64,000 nt of DNA from Branchipolynoe longqiensis (Eukaryota; Annelida; Polychaeta; Phyllodocida; Polynoidae): positions 167,211,417-167,275,416 of the forward strand of contig CM059186.1 of NCBI GenBank assembly GCA_030323885.1, read 5' to 3'. Both the position numbers and the translations under genes were made by a program. Below are positions 1-10,662 of this stretch, piece by piece. Within the stretch, counting starts at the first letter, position 1, and each line of letters starts with the position of its first letter. Below the pieces are notes generated by a model. That model was not told the origin of the DNA. It searched no databases and worked only from the letters and a program-made list of their open reading frames with translations.

Positions 1-165
1 ATGGTAACGTGATGGTAACAGGATGGTAACGTGATGGTGACGTGATGGTAATGTGATGGTAACGTGATGGTAACAGGATGGCAACAGGATGGTAACAAAC
101 TGGCAACATGATGGCAATAAGACGGTAACAGGATGGTTAAAAAGATGGTAACAGAATGGTTAAAG
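1..165 (+). repeat. 11-bp minisatellite ATGGTAACRKG
   Basis: About 14 copies of an 11-bp unit of the form ATGGTAACAGG or ATGGTAACGTG. They become more divergent to the right and end in ATGGTTAAA variants. The array begins at the window edge, so it probably extends further left. Confidence 0.9.
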
Positions 166-1076
166 GACGACCAGGTAGTGTAAGTGTACTGGGGTGAATT
201 CTGTTGGTCTGACCGACACAAGTACGAGAGGAAGTCACTGGAATACAGTTCCATAGAGAATATTATTATAGCTCTGTTCACATGCAATGACCACTTCTTT
301 TACATTTTGCAGACCTGATAAGATCAGTATGGGTGGGCAGGGTGATGTATAATTAACCTTAGCCTGTGGCCGTTGTCGAGTACAAAACATTCCGCATTGA
401 CTCGACCTAATAATACATATATGCCGTATTCCTCAGCGCATGTGAGGTGGCGTTTTGTTGATTATAGACATTTATACATTTTGTATTCACAATTTCTATA
501 CATTATTCCACAAACATATACTATCCTGTTAACAATAGAAATTGCAGGAACAGTGTAACCATTAATGGATGTCTTCTCACTGCCCCCTATAAACGGAATA
601 ATCCATAAAACTAAATCATGAGCCCTGGAATTAATGTGCAAGTATAATTATCCGTAAACTGATTACCCATGAACTGTGTCTCTACTTAAATGACACTGCA
701 TAACTAATGACACTCAACTACTCAAGTGCCTGGTCAGGTCCTCTCCCTCGCCTGGTGCTGCCACCTGGCATATTCAGCTGCCCTGGCTCTGTACTACTCG
801 CTCCACCTACAGGTTGTAGGCTGCTGCTTGTACAATCAACACACTTGGTTTAATGAGGTAACCAGACACATTTCACACATTGCACACATTTCACCTGACC
901 TAATTCTGAGTGGTCAGGTGGCCAGGTTGTGTAGGCAGGCCTGGTGCAGGCGGCCACTTCCCTATAATCGGGACCAGGCAGATTAGCGACAGGAGCGCCA
1001 CCTACAGGCGTGTGCTGTTTGCCTAAATAGAATCTCACATTTGCGGTTGCGCGCGGGCTGGAAGGTTGCCAGAATA
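166..1076. other. AT-rich unique sequence, no gene seen
   Basis: Non-repetitive and moderately AT-rich. Open frames are short and lack recognisable domains. A CTCF-like half motif (AGGTGGCGCT on the minus strand) lies near 990-1000. I see nothing else that I can name. Confidence 0.6.
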
Positions 1077-1077
1077 A

Positions 1078-2000
1078 CGGTGAGAGGAGAGGGGGGGAGG
1101 GAGGTGATGGAGGGTGGTGGGGTTGAGGAGGTGGTGGAGGGCGTGAGGGGAGATGGGCTGAGAGTGTGAGGGAGGGGCGCGGGGAGGGGAGTGGGGTAGA
1201 GGATGCGAGGGAGGGTGGTGAGGGGATGGGGGTGAGGAGGTGAGGGAAAGGGCGGTGAGGGGAGTGGGGGTGAGGAGGTGAGGAGGGGCGAGAGAGTGGT
1301 AGTGGGGCGAGAAGTGAGGGAGGGGCGGTGAGGGGAGGGGTGAGGACTGGGGGAGGGCGGTGAGGGGAGTGAGGGTGAGGAGGTGAGGGAGGGGCGTGAG
1401 GGAGGTCGAGTGTAGGAGGTAAGGTGAGGGAGGGCGGGAAGGGAGGGGGGGGAGCTGGGAGAGGGCGGTGGGGGGAGTGAGGGGGATGAGGTGGTGAGGG
1501 GGTGATGGGGTGAGGAGGTGAGGGGTCAGGAGGCGAAGAGGTGAGGAGGTGAGGAGGTAAGGGAGAGGCGGCGAGGGGAGTGGGGCTGAGGAGGTGAGGA
1601 AAGGCGGTGAGGGAGGAAGTGGGGGTGAGGAGGTGAGGGAGGGAGGGGCGGTGAGGAGAGTGGGGGGTGAGGAGGTAGGAAAAGGCGGAGAGGGGGTTGG
1701 GGGAGAGGAGGTAAGGGAGAGGCGGCGAGGGAGTGGGCAGACGGAAGGTGAGGGAAAGGCGGTGAGGGGAGTGGGGTGAGGAGGTGAGAGGGGGCGGTGA
1801 GGGGAGTGGGGGTGAGGAGGTGAGCGAAAGGCGGTGAGGGGAGTGGGGGTGAGGAGGTGAGGGAGGGCGGTGAGGGGAATGGGGTGAGGTGGTGAGGGAG
1901 AGGCGGTGAAGGGAGTGGGGCTGAGGAGGTGAGGGAGAGGCGGTGGGGGGGGGGGTGAGTGTCGGGTGAGTGAAGGACGGTGGGAGAGTGGGGGTGAGGG
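1078..2000 (+). repeat. Purine-rich ~35-bp minisatellite (GGTGAGGAGG type)
   Basis: Repeats of about 35 bp are built from GGCGGTGAGGGGAGTGGGG and TGAGGAGGTGAGG. The plus strand is almost only G, A and T with many GGG runs, so G-quadruplex or triplex formation is possible. The minus strand reads as a long Pro/Ser/His-rich open frame (850-2169), which is a by-product of the repeat and not a gene. Confidence 0.9.
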
Positions 2001-2029
2001 AGGGCCGGTGCTGGGGGGGTCCCCGCCGT

Positions 2030-2235
2030 GTCACCCGCTGAACCTGCTTAATGTCACCGCCAGAGCGCGCCCTAAAAAGTAACCGGAAGTGGGGCTGGGA
2101 CTGCGCGCCGTGCAGGTGATGCCGCCACGTGGTGCTGACGGCGTCTGCATCCTGGCGGCCAGGTGACATTCACAGCCGGCCGCACATAGCCGCCACCAGG
2201 GGGCGCCCCGCCCGCCGCCAGGTTGCATTTGAAAC
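2030..2235. promoter_or_regulatory. GC-rich island with ETS and CTCF-type motifs
   Basis: A short unique GC- and CpG-rich stretch directly after the purine-rich array. It holds an ETS-type site ACCGGAAGT (2082-2090) and a full match to the animal CTCF core, CCACCAGGGGGCGC (2193-2206). Both motif classes are known from vertebrates and are largely conserved in bilaterians. Regulatory function here is inferred only; no adjacent gene is visible. Confidence 0.35.
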
Positions 2236-2239
2236 TTGG

Positions 2240-2990
2240 ACGCGGTTTGACGCAATGCTGAATGTATTATGTATGACACTAACAATTTGATATGTATGGT
2301 AATAGTTAAATGATACATTATGCACCTAAATAGCTTAACACAACTGACTGTACACTGACAAACCCCATTAATTTACTTAATCCTTGTATCTCTTTCATCG
2401 TACTCCAATTTGTCCGTCTGAACAAAAGTGTTAAATGATCTGTTGACAAATATGGGTAGAAAACCAATGTATTTTTTTAGGGAGAAGTAACAAGGCCCAT
2501 CAAAAGAACGGGCCGGGCTCTTTTGGCAAATGCTACCACGCGGTTGTAGTCAATCACTCAAAAGTACTCATGTGGTATATGGAAACTGCTTAATGTATAC
2601 GTCAGGTTTCTGTCAAATTATACAGCTGTATGTCTGGTATAACGTAAATTATACATGTGTATATCTGATATATGATACATGGTACATGTATATGTCTGTT
2701 ATATGGTAATTGGTAAATGTGTATTTCTGGGATATGGTAAATGCTACATGCATATGTCTAATATATGGTAACATTTATTTTGCTACATTATCCTGAATAC
2801 CGTTAACCTCCAACAAATAACAGGCACTGACTGAGCAGGTGGCTGTTGGAGACCGGCTTCTGCTGCCTATTTATTCCCATAAAACACTGCCTTTAGTTTC
2901 CACAATAAACTCGATGTCGCCATCCATAAGACATCAACACACAGTAAACATCCAAACCTACCTGCTGAGCTGGCACTCACAAACAAAGCC
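2240..2990. other. AT-rich sequence with imperfect ~40-bp repeats
   Basis: Between about 2590 and 2790 the sequence repeats an imperfect unit of the form TATATGTCTGTTATATGGTAA about five times. The rest is unique and AT-rich. No coding signal is visible. Confidence 0.6.
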
Positions 2991-3490
2991 TGGTGAGGTA
3001 CCCCTTTGAAACCCTCAATGCACTGTTACTCTTAGGTCAGACTCAGGCGCTCAGAGAAGCTCCCGGCGCTAAGGCACTGCCCCGCACCGGGAACCACCCA
3101 GCACTGCTCCGGGGGCCTCGTCCTGGGGCCATGCCTTCTGTCGCACCCCGGGCATCTCAAACCGAGGCTCCACCACAAAAGCCCGCCCCCCCCCACCCGC
3201 CCCAGCACACACCGGGCTTCCCCGGCTTGTCCCGGGGAGGTCATTCAGGCTCAACACAAGGAGCAGCTCAAAGAAGCCTCAGGGCCCGGCGCGAATCTAC
3301 AACACAGCGGGGGCTTGACCCACTTAGTTAAACAGGCCGACAGGACGCCGATGACAGGTGCCCGGGTCACGTGACCGCGCTGCCTGCGGCCTACTCCCCC
3401 ACGCCGCCAAACGCCGCCAGGTGGCTCTGACCAGGCGGAGTGAGCTGATTGCGGGCGGACAGTGAGTTGCTCAGTCCGGGAAGGGACGGA
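2991..3490. other. CpG-rich unique sequence with E-box and CTCF-like motif
   Basis: GC-rich and non-repetitive. It contains the perfect palindrome GTCACGTGAC (3366-3375), the CLEAR/USF type of E-box, and a CTCF-like core CCGCCAGGTGGC (3414-3425) 39 bp downstream. The overlapping open frames (60-112 codons, both strands) show no domain I recognise. It may be a promoter-type island; this is an inference. Confidence 0.35.
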
Positions 3491-4285
3491 CACCAGTGAA
3501 CTGGGAGGGACAGGAAGGGGATTGATGCAGCTGGAGCCTCATTAACAAAGGATGTAAGCCGATGGAGAGGAAGCTACCAACTCTGGGTCCGCATCTCTCA
3601 CTCGTGTCCTTAAGCATCGTTAATACCAGTCTTATATGTAGTGTATACTCCATTATGGAAATATAAGCACAGACAATCCCATCTCAATTCTTCCAATGCT
3701 AATATAACGAACACAAATCAGCTGGTTCCACTATTCGTCACTACACAATCGAGCCTAGTTCCTAATAATACCACCATCGCGCCACCTGTTTTCCTATTAT
3801 CTCCCATCAACCTCCACTGTTTATAGAGCATGTTTGTGTTTGAGAATATAGACATACATGTATAGTCATGCCTTCCTGCTAGTTATACCATGTGACCATA
3901 GCTATATCGCGTGTAGCTTTCGGTACCTGGTGCCTGGTTGTGTCATGGCATCTTGGTACCTTGCAGTACTCTTGTCACTGTTCGGTGATGCGTCTTTATT
4001 GTAGGTACTCATGTCTGATTTGTTACAGCAGTCACACATTATATTGCCCTGATTTAGTGTTCCCAACAAATGCCTAACAGTAATACGTGCGTCAGTATCC
4101 AAGTCCGGTATGTAGGATCGAATGTAAATAAGGAGTTTGAAAGTTGAGTGCCTGCCTTTGGACTGTGCAGCTTTAAGTGAGAGTGACCGATGTCTCTGTG
4201 AGTATGCGTTGAAGCTAACAGTGTATCGTCATGCTGCGCAGATGTTCATCGCGTTGTCCCGACTAACACCCAGTCCCTGTTTTAC
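3491..4285. other. Unique AT-rich sequence, no gene seen
   Basis: Non-repetitive. Only frames up to about 65 codons on either strand, none with recognisable features. Nothing further found. Confidence 0.6.
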
Positions 4286-4291
4286 CTCCCA

Positions 4292-4910
4292 GCGTGTACC
4301 AGCGTGTACCAGCGTGTATGTGCGTGTACTGGCGTGTATGTGTGTGTACCAGCGTGTATGTGCGTCTACCAACGTGAATTTGCGTGTAGTTGCGTGTATT
4401 TGCGTGTACCGGCGTGTATTTGTGTGTACCGGCGTGTAGGTGCGTGTATTTGCGTGAAACAGCGCGCATTTGCGGTTTTCGGCGTGTATTGGCGTGCACC
4501 GGCGTGTAGTTGCGTGTATGTGCGTGTACCAGTGTGCATTTCCGTGTACCGGCGCGTATTTGCGTGTACCCGCGTGTATTTGTGTGTACCCGCGTGTATT
4601 TGCGTGTACCCGCGTGGATTTGCGTATACCAGCGTGTGTTTGCGTATGTCGGCGTGTATTTGCGTGTACTGGCGTGTATTTGCGTGTCACAGCTTGTATT
4701 TGAGTTTGCCGGCGTGTAGGTGCGTATACCGGGGTGTTGTTGTGTGTACGGCGTGTAGTTGCGTGTACAAGTGTGTATTTGTGTGTACCAGCGTGTATTT
4801 GCGTGTACAAGTGTGTATGTGCGTGTACCGGCGTGTACCGGCGTGTACTTGTGTGTACTGGCATGTACCAGCGTGTACCGGCGTGTAATTGCGGGTACCG
4901 GCGAGTACTT
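4292..4910 (+). repeat. 10-bp minisatellite GCGTGTANNN
   Basis: About 62 units of exactly 10 bp: a nearly constant heptamer GCGTGTA followed by three variable bases (CCA, TGT, CTG, TTT, CCG, GTT, GGT, CCC). TA steps therefore recur every 10 bp over more than 600 bp. Both strands give long Val/Cys/Tyr-rich or His/Thr-rich frames, which are repeat by-products. SINE-A copy 1 is inserted at the right edge. Confidence 0.9.
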
Positions 4911-4930
4911 GCCCTGTCGTCTTGCTGCAC

Positions 4931-5263
4931 GACCAGACCTAATGGCCGAATGAGTTGAGCGTCCGTCTTCCGTTTTGTTATATCGCAGTATTCGACCCTA
5001 CGGGTTCGAACTCTGGTCGAGTCAAACCAATTGATACTTGTCGCTTCCTAGCCTGGCACTCGTCATTATTAGGATAGGACAAGGACTTATTGGTTCAGTG
5101 TCACAATAATATGACTGAGTGGGATATCAGGTCATGGTGCTGGCAGCCTGGTCTCCCAATGGTGCAACCATATAAAGTCGCCATGTGTATGCACTGTCAC
5201 AAGTCGGTACCCGTCCTGATATGACCTCAGACGTTGCCAGGACGTAAAACTCTAACAACCAAC
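4931..5263 (+). mobile_element. SINE-A copy 1, full length, tRNA-derived
   Basis: A 333-bp SINE. The head carries a TGGCCGAATGAG A-box-like and a GGTTCGAACTC B-box-like promoter, resembling a Ser/Leu-type tRNA. The body contains TGACTGAGTGGGATATCAGG, and the 3' end reads GTTGCCAGGACGTAAAAC and then CAACCAACC. A perfect 10-bp target-site duplication, CTTGCTGCAC, flanks it (4921-4930 and 5264-5273). SINEs are copied by a partner LINE and encode no protein. This is the reference copy for the other SINE-A entries. Confidence 0.85.
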
Positions 5264-5273
5264 CTTGCTGCAC

Positions 5274-5620
5274 CGATAAAACCGCGACCCGCGCCCGACT
5301 GCGTCAACAGAACTGGACAGATTCGGGAGCCCCAGTTCTGTGTGATGACTGGCAGGGGGCAGCACGGGCAATCCTCACCGGTGTGTTCGGTCATTCGCCG
5401 CCAGGCGGCGTGACACGCGTAGGCTGTCGTGTCTGACAACGGAGGAATGTGGGGCGGGGCCGTTATGAGACGTGACGTCACGCGGGAACCGGAAGCTGCG
5501 CGCGCAGACAAACCGGCGCATCAGGCACATCCGGCCGTTAGCAGCTTGCCCTGCAGCCACCTTCCATTCGCTGTTTAACACTGCTGCCCTCAAACCTTCC
5601 AATTAGTTCCGCCACAGGCA
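5274..5620. promoter_or_regulatory. GC-rich stretch with CRE, E2F-like and ETS-like sites
   Basis: A consensus CRE TGACGTCA (5473-5480), an E2F-like CGCGGGAA (5481-5488) and an ETS-like ACCGGAAG (5488-5495) abut within 23 bp. This cluster is typical of CpG-island promoters in animals. No clear TATA box and no recognisable coding exon follows; to the right the TACA array starts. Promoter activity is inferred. Confidence 0.3.
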
Positions 5621-5621
5621 G

Positions 5622-7478
5622 GCACGTGCATACAGACAGACATACAGACATACAGACAGACATGATGACACACAGACAGACATACATACATACATACAGA
5701 CATACATAATGACACACGGACAGACATAATGACACACATACAGATATACATACATACAGACAGACATAATGACATACAGACAGACATAATCACACACAGA
5801 CAGACATACATACATACATACATACATAATGACACACCGACAGACAGACATACATGCATACATACATACATACTGACACACGGACAGACATACATACATA
5901 CATACATACATACATACATACTGACACACATACAGACATACTGACACACATACATACATACATACATACATACAGACATACATAATGACACACAGACAGA
6001 TATACATACATACAGACATAATGACACACATACAGACATACATGCATACATACAGACATAATGACACATATACATACAGACATAGATACAGACAGACATA
6101 ATGACACACAGCCAGACATACATACATACATACAGACATACATAATGACACACATACAGACATAATGACACACAAACATACATACATACATACAGACAGA
6201 CATAATGACACACATACAGACATACATGCATACATAAAGACAGACATACAGACATACCTGCATACAGACATAATGACACACAGACAGACATACATGCATA
6301 CATACAGACATAATGACACACAAACAGACATACATGCATACATACATAATGACACACATACATACCTACATACATACAGACATACATAATGACACACATA
6401 CATACATACATACATACACACATACATACATAATGACACACATACATACATACATACATAATGGCACGCATACATACATACATACATAATGACACACACA
6501 TACATACATACATACAGACAGACATAATGACACACATACATACATACATACATACATAATGACACACATACAGACATAATGACACACAAACAGACATACA
6601 TGCATACAGACAGACATAATGACACACAGACAGACATACATTCATACATACATAAAGACACACATACAGACATACATACATACATACATAATGACACACA
6701 GACATATATACATACATACATACATAATGACACACAGACATACATACATACATACATACATAATGACACACATACATACATACATACCTAATGACACACA
6801 TACATACATACACACATATAGACATACACATATACAGACATACATACATACATACCAACGCGAGATGTATAGATACATACGCACATACAGACATAATGAC
6901 ACACATATAGACATACATACATACATACATAATGACAGACATACATACATATATACAGACATAATGACACACATACATACATACATACAGACATACATAA
7001 TGACACACATGCACACATACAGCCACACATACATACATACTGACACACAAACAGACATACAGACATACATAATGACACACATACATACATATATACCTAT
7101 ATACATACACATATACACACATACATACATACATACATACAGACATACATAATGACACCCATACATACATACATACATACAGACGGACATACTGACACAG
7201 ATACAGACATACATACATAGAGGGAGACATAATGACACACAGACAGACATCCAGACATATAGACATACACATAGACAAACATACATACACATACAGATGC
7301 GAGATGTATATATATACAGACACACATACAGACATAGTGACACACAGACAGACATACATACACATACACATAGACAAACATACATACATACATACATACG
7401 CAAGATGTATAGATACAGACACACAACCAACCATACATGGATGTATACCTACAGACACACATGCATACCTATGTAGTG
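5622..7478 (+). repeat. TACA/GACA tetranucleotide array, left part
   Basis: Almost 1.9 kb of CATA and CAGA tetranucleotides broken by the recurring phrase AATGACACAC, which gives irregular longer-range units of about 30-60 bp. From 6853 on, a second phrase of the type CGAGATGTATAGATAC appears at intervals (about 6858, 7300, 7402). It yields open frames up to 639 codons (Tyr-Val-Cys-Met or His-Thr-Tyr-Ile repeats), which are artefacts of the 4-bp repeat. Confidence 0.95.
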
Positions 7479-7479
7479 G

Positions 7480-7625
7480 TCTGCACTGACCTCTCAGGCA
7501 AGTAACCACATAGACAGGTAGGCGTGGGGAGTGTATTGATATCAGGGAGCCTAGGTGGTGTAATGGTTAGCACACTGGCCCGGAATGCAAAGAGATGTGG
7601 GTTCGAGTCCCGCTCTAGGCACACT
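7480..7625 (+). mobile_element. SINE-B copy 1, tRNA-like 3' half
   Basis: This copy interrupts the TACA array. Positions 7549-7621 look like a tRNA: acceptor arms GCCTAGG and TCTAGGC pair over 7 bp with one G-T pair, an A box TGGTGTAATGG, a B box GGTTCGAGTCC and a well-paired T arm. The anticodon stem is mismatched, so it is not a functional tRNA. About 70 bp upstream (starting GTCTGCACTGACC) is shared with the copy at 23313, showing that the repeat family is larger than the tRNA-like part. Confidence 0.75.
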
Positions 7626-7650
7626 ATTTCCCATTTTCATCAGCCCACGA

Positions 7651-8552
7651 CACCTACATACATACATAATGACACCCATACATACATACATACTTACAGA
7701 CATACATACAGATATAATGACACACATGCAGACATACATACATACAAACATACATAATGATGCACGGACAGACACACATACATATATACATACACATAGA
7801 CAAACATACAGACATACATACAGACACGAGATGTATAGATACAGACACACAGACATACATAATTACACACATACACACATACATACACATACACATATAC
7901 AAACATACATACATACATACCCGAGATGCATAGAAACAGACACACAGACAAACATGCATACATACATGGATGTATACCTACATACACACAGGCAGACATA
8001 CATACATACATACATAATGACACACATATACATACACATATACAAACATACATACATACGCGAGGTGTATATATATACAGACACACAGGCAAACATACAT
8101 ACATACATGGATGTATGCCTACAGAACACATACATACATACATACACATATACTGACAGATATACCAGTATACAGGCAAACATACAGACATGCATACAAA
8201 TGCAGATATACACACATATACAGACATACACACACGTATATGGACGGACAAAAATACATATAGACACGTGTACAGACACACATACACGTATGCATACATA
8301 TATGCAGCCATGCATACACACAATCATATAGATATGTGTACAGACATACATACACATATACGGACAGACATGCATCCATGCATACACGCATACATGCATA
8401 CAAACATACATACATACATATAGACACATGTACATGCACACATTCACGTATACATACATGCATAAAGACAGACATATATACACATGTACGGACATACACA
8501 CATGTATACAGCCATACATACAAACACACAGACATATAAACATGTGTACATA
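7651..8552 (+). repeat. TACA/GACA tetranucleotide array, right part
   Basis: Continuation of the array beyond the SINE-B insertion. The CGAGATGTATAGATAC phrase and the phrase TACATGGATGTAT recur (for example near 7826, 7920, 8060, and 7970, 8105), so this half has a higher-order structure of roughly 130-180 bp. Towards the right it turns into TACACGTATA and ACATGTACA variants. Confidence 0.9.
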
Positions 8553-9635
8553 CATCATCATCATCATCATCATGCTGTCAGTCGCGATGCGACAAAGACT
8601 GCTTTCATTACTTGACTGCCGCTCTCCATTTAGCTCTCTGCTGTGAGAGTTGCGTCGATGAGTCAGTCTTAATGTCTCTCAGTGTCAGGTTTATCTTGAT
8701 GGTATCCTTGAACTGGAGACGAGGGCGCCCTCTCTTTCTGTAACGAGAAGACAGTTCAGAATAGAGGATCTGCTTTGGTAGCCTGTCTGATGACATCCTC
8801 ATGAGGTGTCCAGTCCACCGGAGATTCTTTTTGATCAGAAGATCTTCCATAGAGGGCAGCGCCGTCCGTTCGAGTATTTCCTTATTTGTCACTTTGTCCT
8901 TCCAGGTTAGCCTCATGATTGAACGCAGATGTCACATCATGAAGGCATGCAGCTTTTTGACCTGTCGTCTGTACACTGTCCAGGCCTCGACTCTGTATAG
9001 TAGGGTGGATAGCACAATTGCATGGTAGATCTTGCCTTTGACCTGAATGGACACATGGTGGTTGTTCCAGAGTCTCTGGTGTAGTAGGCCGAAAGATGCG
9101 CTAGCCGTCCTCTGTATTTCAGCATCAATGCGTCCATCACTTGATATAGTGCTTCCGATGTAGGTGAATTCCAGAACAGAGTTCAGCTTGTTTCCGTCAA
9201 CCATGATCTCCTCCTCTCAGGTTCTTGTAGAGTTGGGTTGGTACATCACCTCCGTCTTCTTAATGTTAATCTTCAGGCCAAACTTCTTTGATGCATCAGA
9301 GAAAGCATCCACTATTTTCTGGATCTCTTCAGCAGAGTGGGCAACCAGTGCACTGTCATCTGCGAATAGCAGCTATCTCACCAGTATCCCAGTAGTCTTG
9401 GTCATTGCTCTGAAGTGTGCAACATTGAATAGGTCAGCACTTTGTCTGGACTATATATAGATGCCATCACCCATGTCTCGGAAAGCCTCATGGAGCATTG
9501 CTGATAGGAAGATGGAGAAGAGCATGGGGGCCAGTACCCAACCTTGCTTGACCCCATTGGTAAGCCCGAACGATTCCGAGACTTCCCCTCCAACACTACC
9601 GTTTGTGTGTTCCCATGTGGTAGGGGGTCTAGGTA
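8553..9635 (-). mobile_element. Non-LTR retrotransposon (LINE), 5'-truncated copy
   Basis: The minus strand carries the 3' part of a LINE: the back half of the reverse transcriptase, the region behind it, and a 3' tail of ATG/TGA triplets (8553-8573). Trinucleotide 3' tails are known from RTE-clade elements, but I cannot fix the clade. The 3' end abuts TACATACAT, and the 5' end at about 9635 abuts a second LINE copy. The endonuclease and the front of the reverse transcriptase are missing. Confidence 0.8.
8608..9620 (-). pseudogene. Reverse transcriptase remnant of the LINE
   Basis: Visible motifs in order on the minus strand: GVKQGWVLAPMLFS (fingers/palm region, about 9530-9555), the catalytic motif FADD followed by SAL (9355-9366), [10 protein letters not shown], then FTYIGSTISSDG, and near the C-terminus LRWTGHLMRM and RKRGRPRL, typical of the region behind the RT of many animal LINEs. 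Stops and frame changes break it into at least four pieces (near 9450, 9375, 9205 and 8935), so it is dead. The longest clean piece is 102 codons (8608-8916). Confidence 0.8.
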
Positions 9636-9639
9636 CATA

Positions 9640-9955
9640 CATTATCATCATCATGCTGTCGGTCGCGATGCGACAAAGACTGCTTTCATTACTTGACTGC
9701 CGCTCTCCATTTAGTTCTCTGCTGTGAGAGTTGCGTCCATGAGTCGGTCTTAATGTCTGTCAGCTTCAGGTTTCTCTTGATGGTATCCTTGAACCGAAGC
9801 CAAGGGCGCCCTCTTTTTCTGTAACCAGAATACAGTTGAGAATAGAGGATCTGCTTTGGTAGCCTGTCTGATGACATCCTCATGAGGTGTCCAGTCCACC
9901 AGAGAATCATTTTGATCAGAAGATCTTCCATAGAGGGCAGCCCCGTCTGTTCGAG
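9640..9955 (-). mobile_element. Second LINE copy, 3' end only
   Basis: About 300 bp closely similar to the 3' end of the neighbouring LINE, including LPSMEDLLIK, WTGHLMRM and RKRGRPWLRF, and the ATG-triplet tail (9644-9654). It is cut off on its 5' side within the sequence coding for the LPSMEDLL region and continues directly into TACATACA repeats at 9956. The 3' tail also abuts TACATACAT. Confidence 0.8.
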
Positions 9956-10128
9956 TACATACATACATACATACATACATACAGACATATAGACCCGTGT
10001 ACAGACATACATACACGTATACATACATACATGCATACACAGCCATATAGACACGTGTACAGACACACATACACGTATACAGACAGACATACATACATAC
10101 ATACATACATACATACACACAAACACAT
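9956..10128 (+). repeat. TACA array, segment right of the LINEs
   Basis: TACA repeats with CAGACATATAGACACGTGTA and ACACGTATACA variants like those at 8220-8540. The two LINE copies therefore probably sit inside or between parts of one formerly continuous array. Confidence 0.85.
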
Positions 10129-10267
10129 ACAGTTTTCCGCACCAAGCAGCTCACAGCATATGTAATTAAATACAGCGTGCATCGTACGATATGCACCGAG
10201 TGGAACCCACCAAGGGGTTGATACAACACGGTACACCAATTGTTAAGTACCAAGTAGTATCTACCAG

Positions 10268-10662
10268 CTGGTATGTGCCAGGTGGTGTTTACCAGGCAGG
10301 TTGTACCGTCTGGTGTGCACCATATGGTGTTAGCAGGTGGTTTGTATCATATGGTGTTACCGGATGGTGTGTACCATGTGGTGCTACCAGGTGGTCTGTA
10401 CCACATAGCGCTAGCAGATGTTGTGTATACTACGTGGTGCTATTGGGTGGTGTGTACCATACGTTGCTATTATGTGGTATGGTGCTTCCGGTGATGTGTA
10501 CCATATGGTGCTGCCATGTGGTGTGTACCACATAGTGTCACCAGGTTGTATGTACCACACGGTGCTATCAGGTGGTATTACCATATGGTGCAGTCAGGCG
10601 GTATTACCATATGGTGCAGTCAGGCGGTATTACCATATGGTGCAATCAGGCGGGGTGTACCT
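10268..10662 (+). repeat. 26/27-bp minisatellite with ACCATATGGT palindrome
   Basis: About 15 units of 26-27 bp containing variants of TGTACCATATGGTGCTACC and AGGTGGT. The last three units (10570-10650) are nearly identical, indicating recent expansion at the right end. ACCATATGGT is a perfect 10-bp palindrome, so cruciform formation is possible. Confidence 0.85.

Noticed and set aside
850..2169. 439-codon Pro/Ser/His-rich frame, minus strand
   Set aside because: Antisense of the purine-rich 35-bp minisatellite, with no recognisable domain at either end.
5590..7509. 639-codon open frame, minus strand (Tyr-Val-Cys-Met repeats)
   Set aside because: It follows exactly from the 4-bp TACA/CAGA repeat. 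Other frames on both strands are open too, and there is no non-repeat domain.
7549..7621. Functional tRNA gene
   Set aside because: The acceptor, D and T arms look right, but three of five anticodon-stem pairs fail and the sequence belongs to a dispersed repeat with a second copy at 23382.
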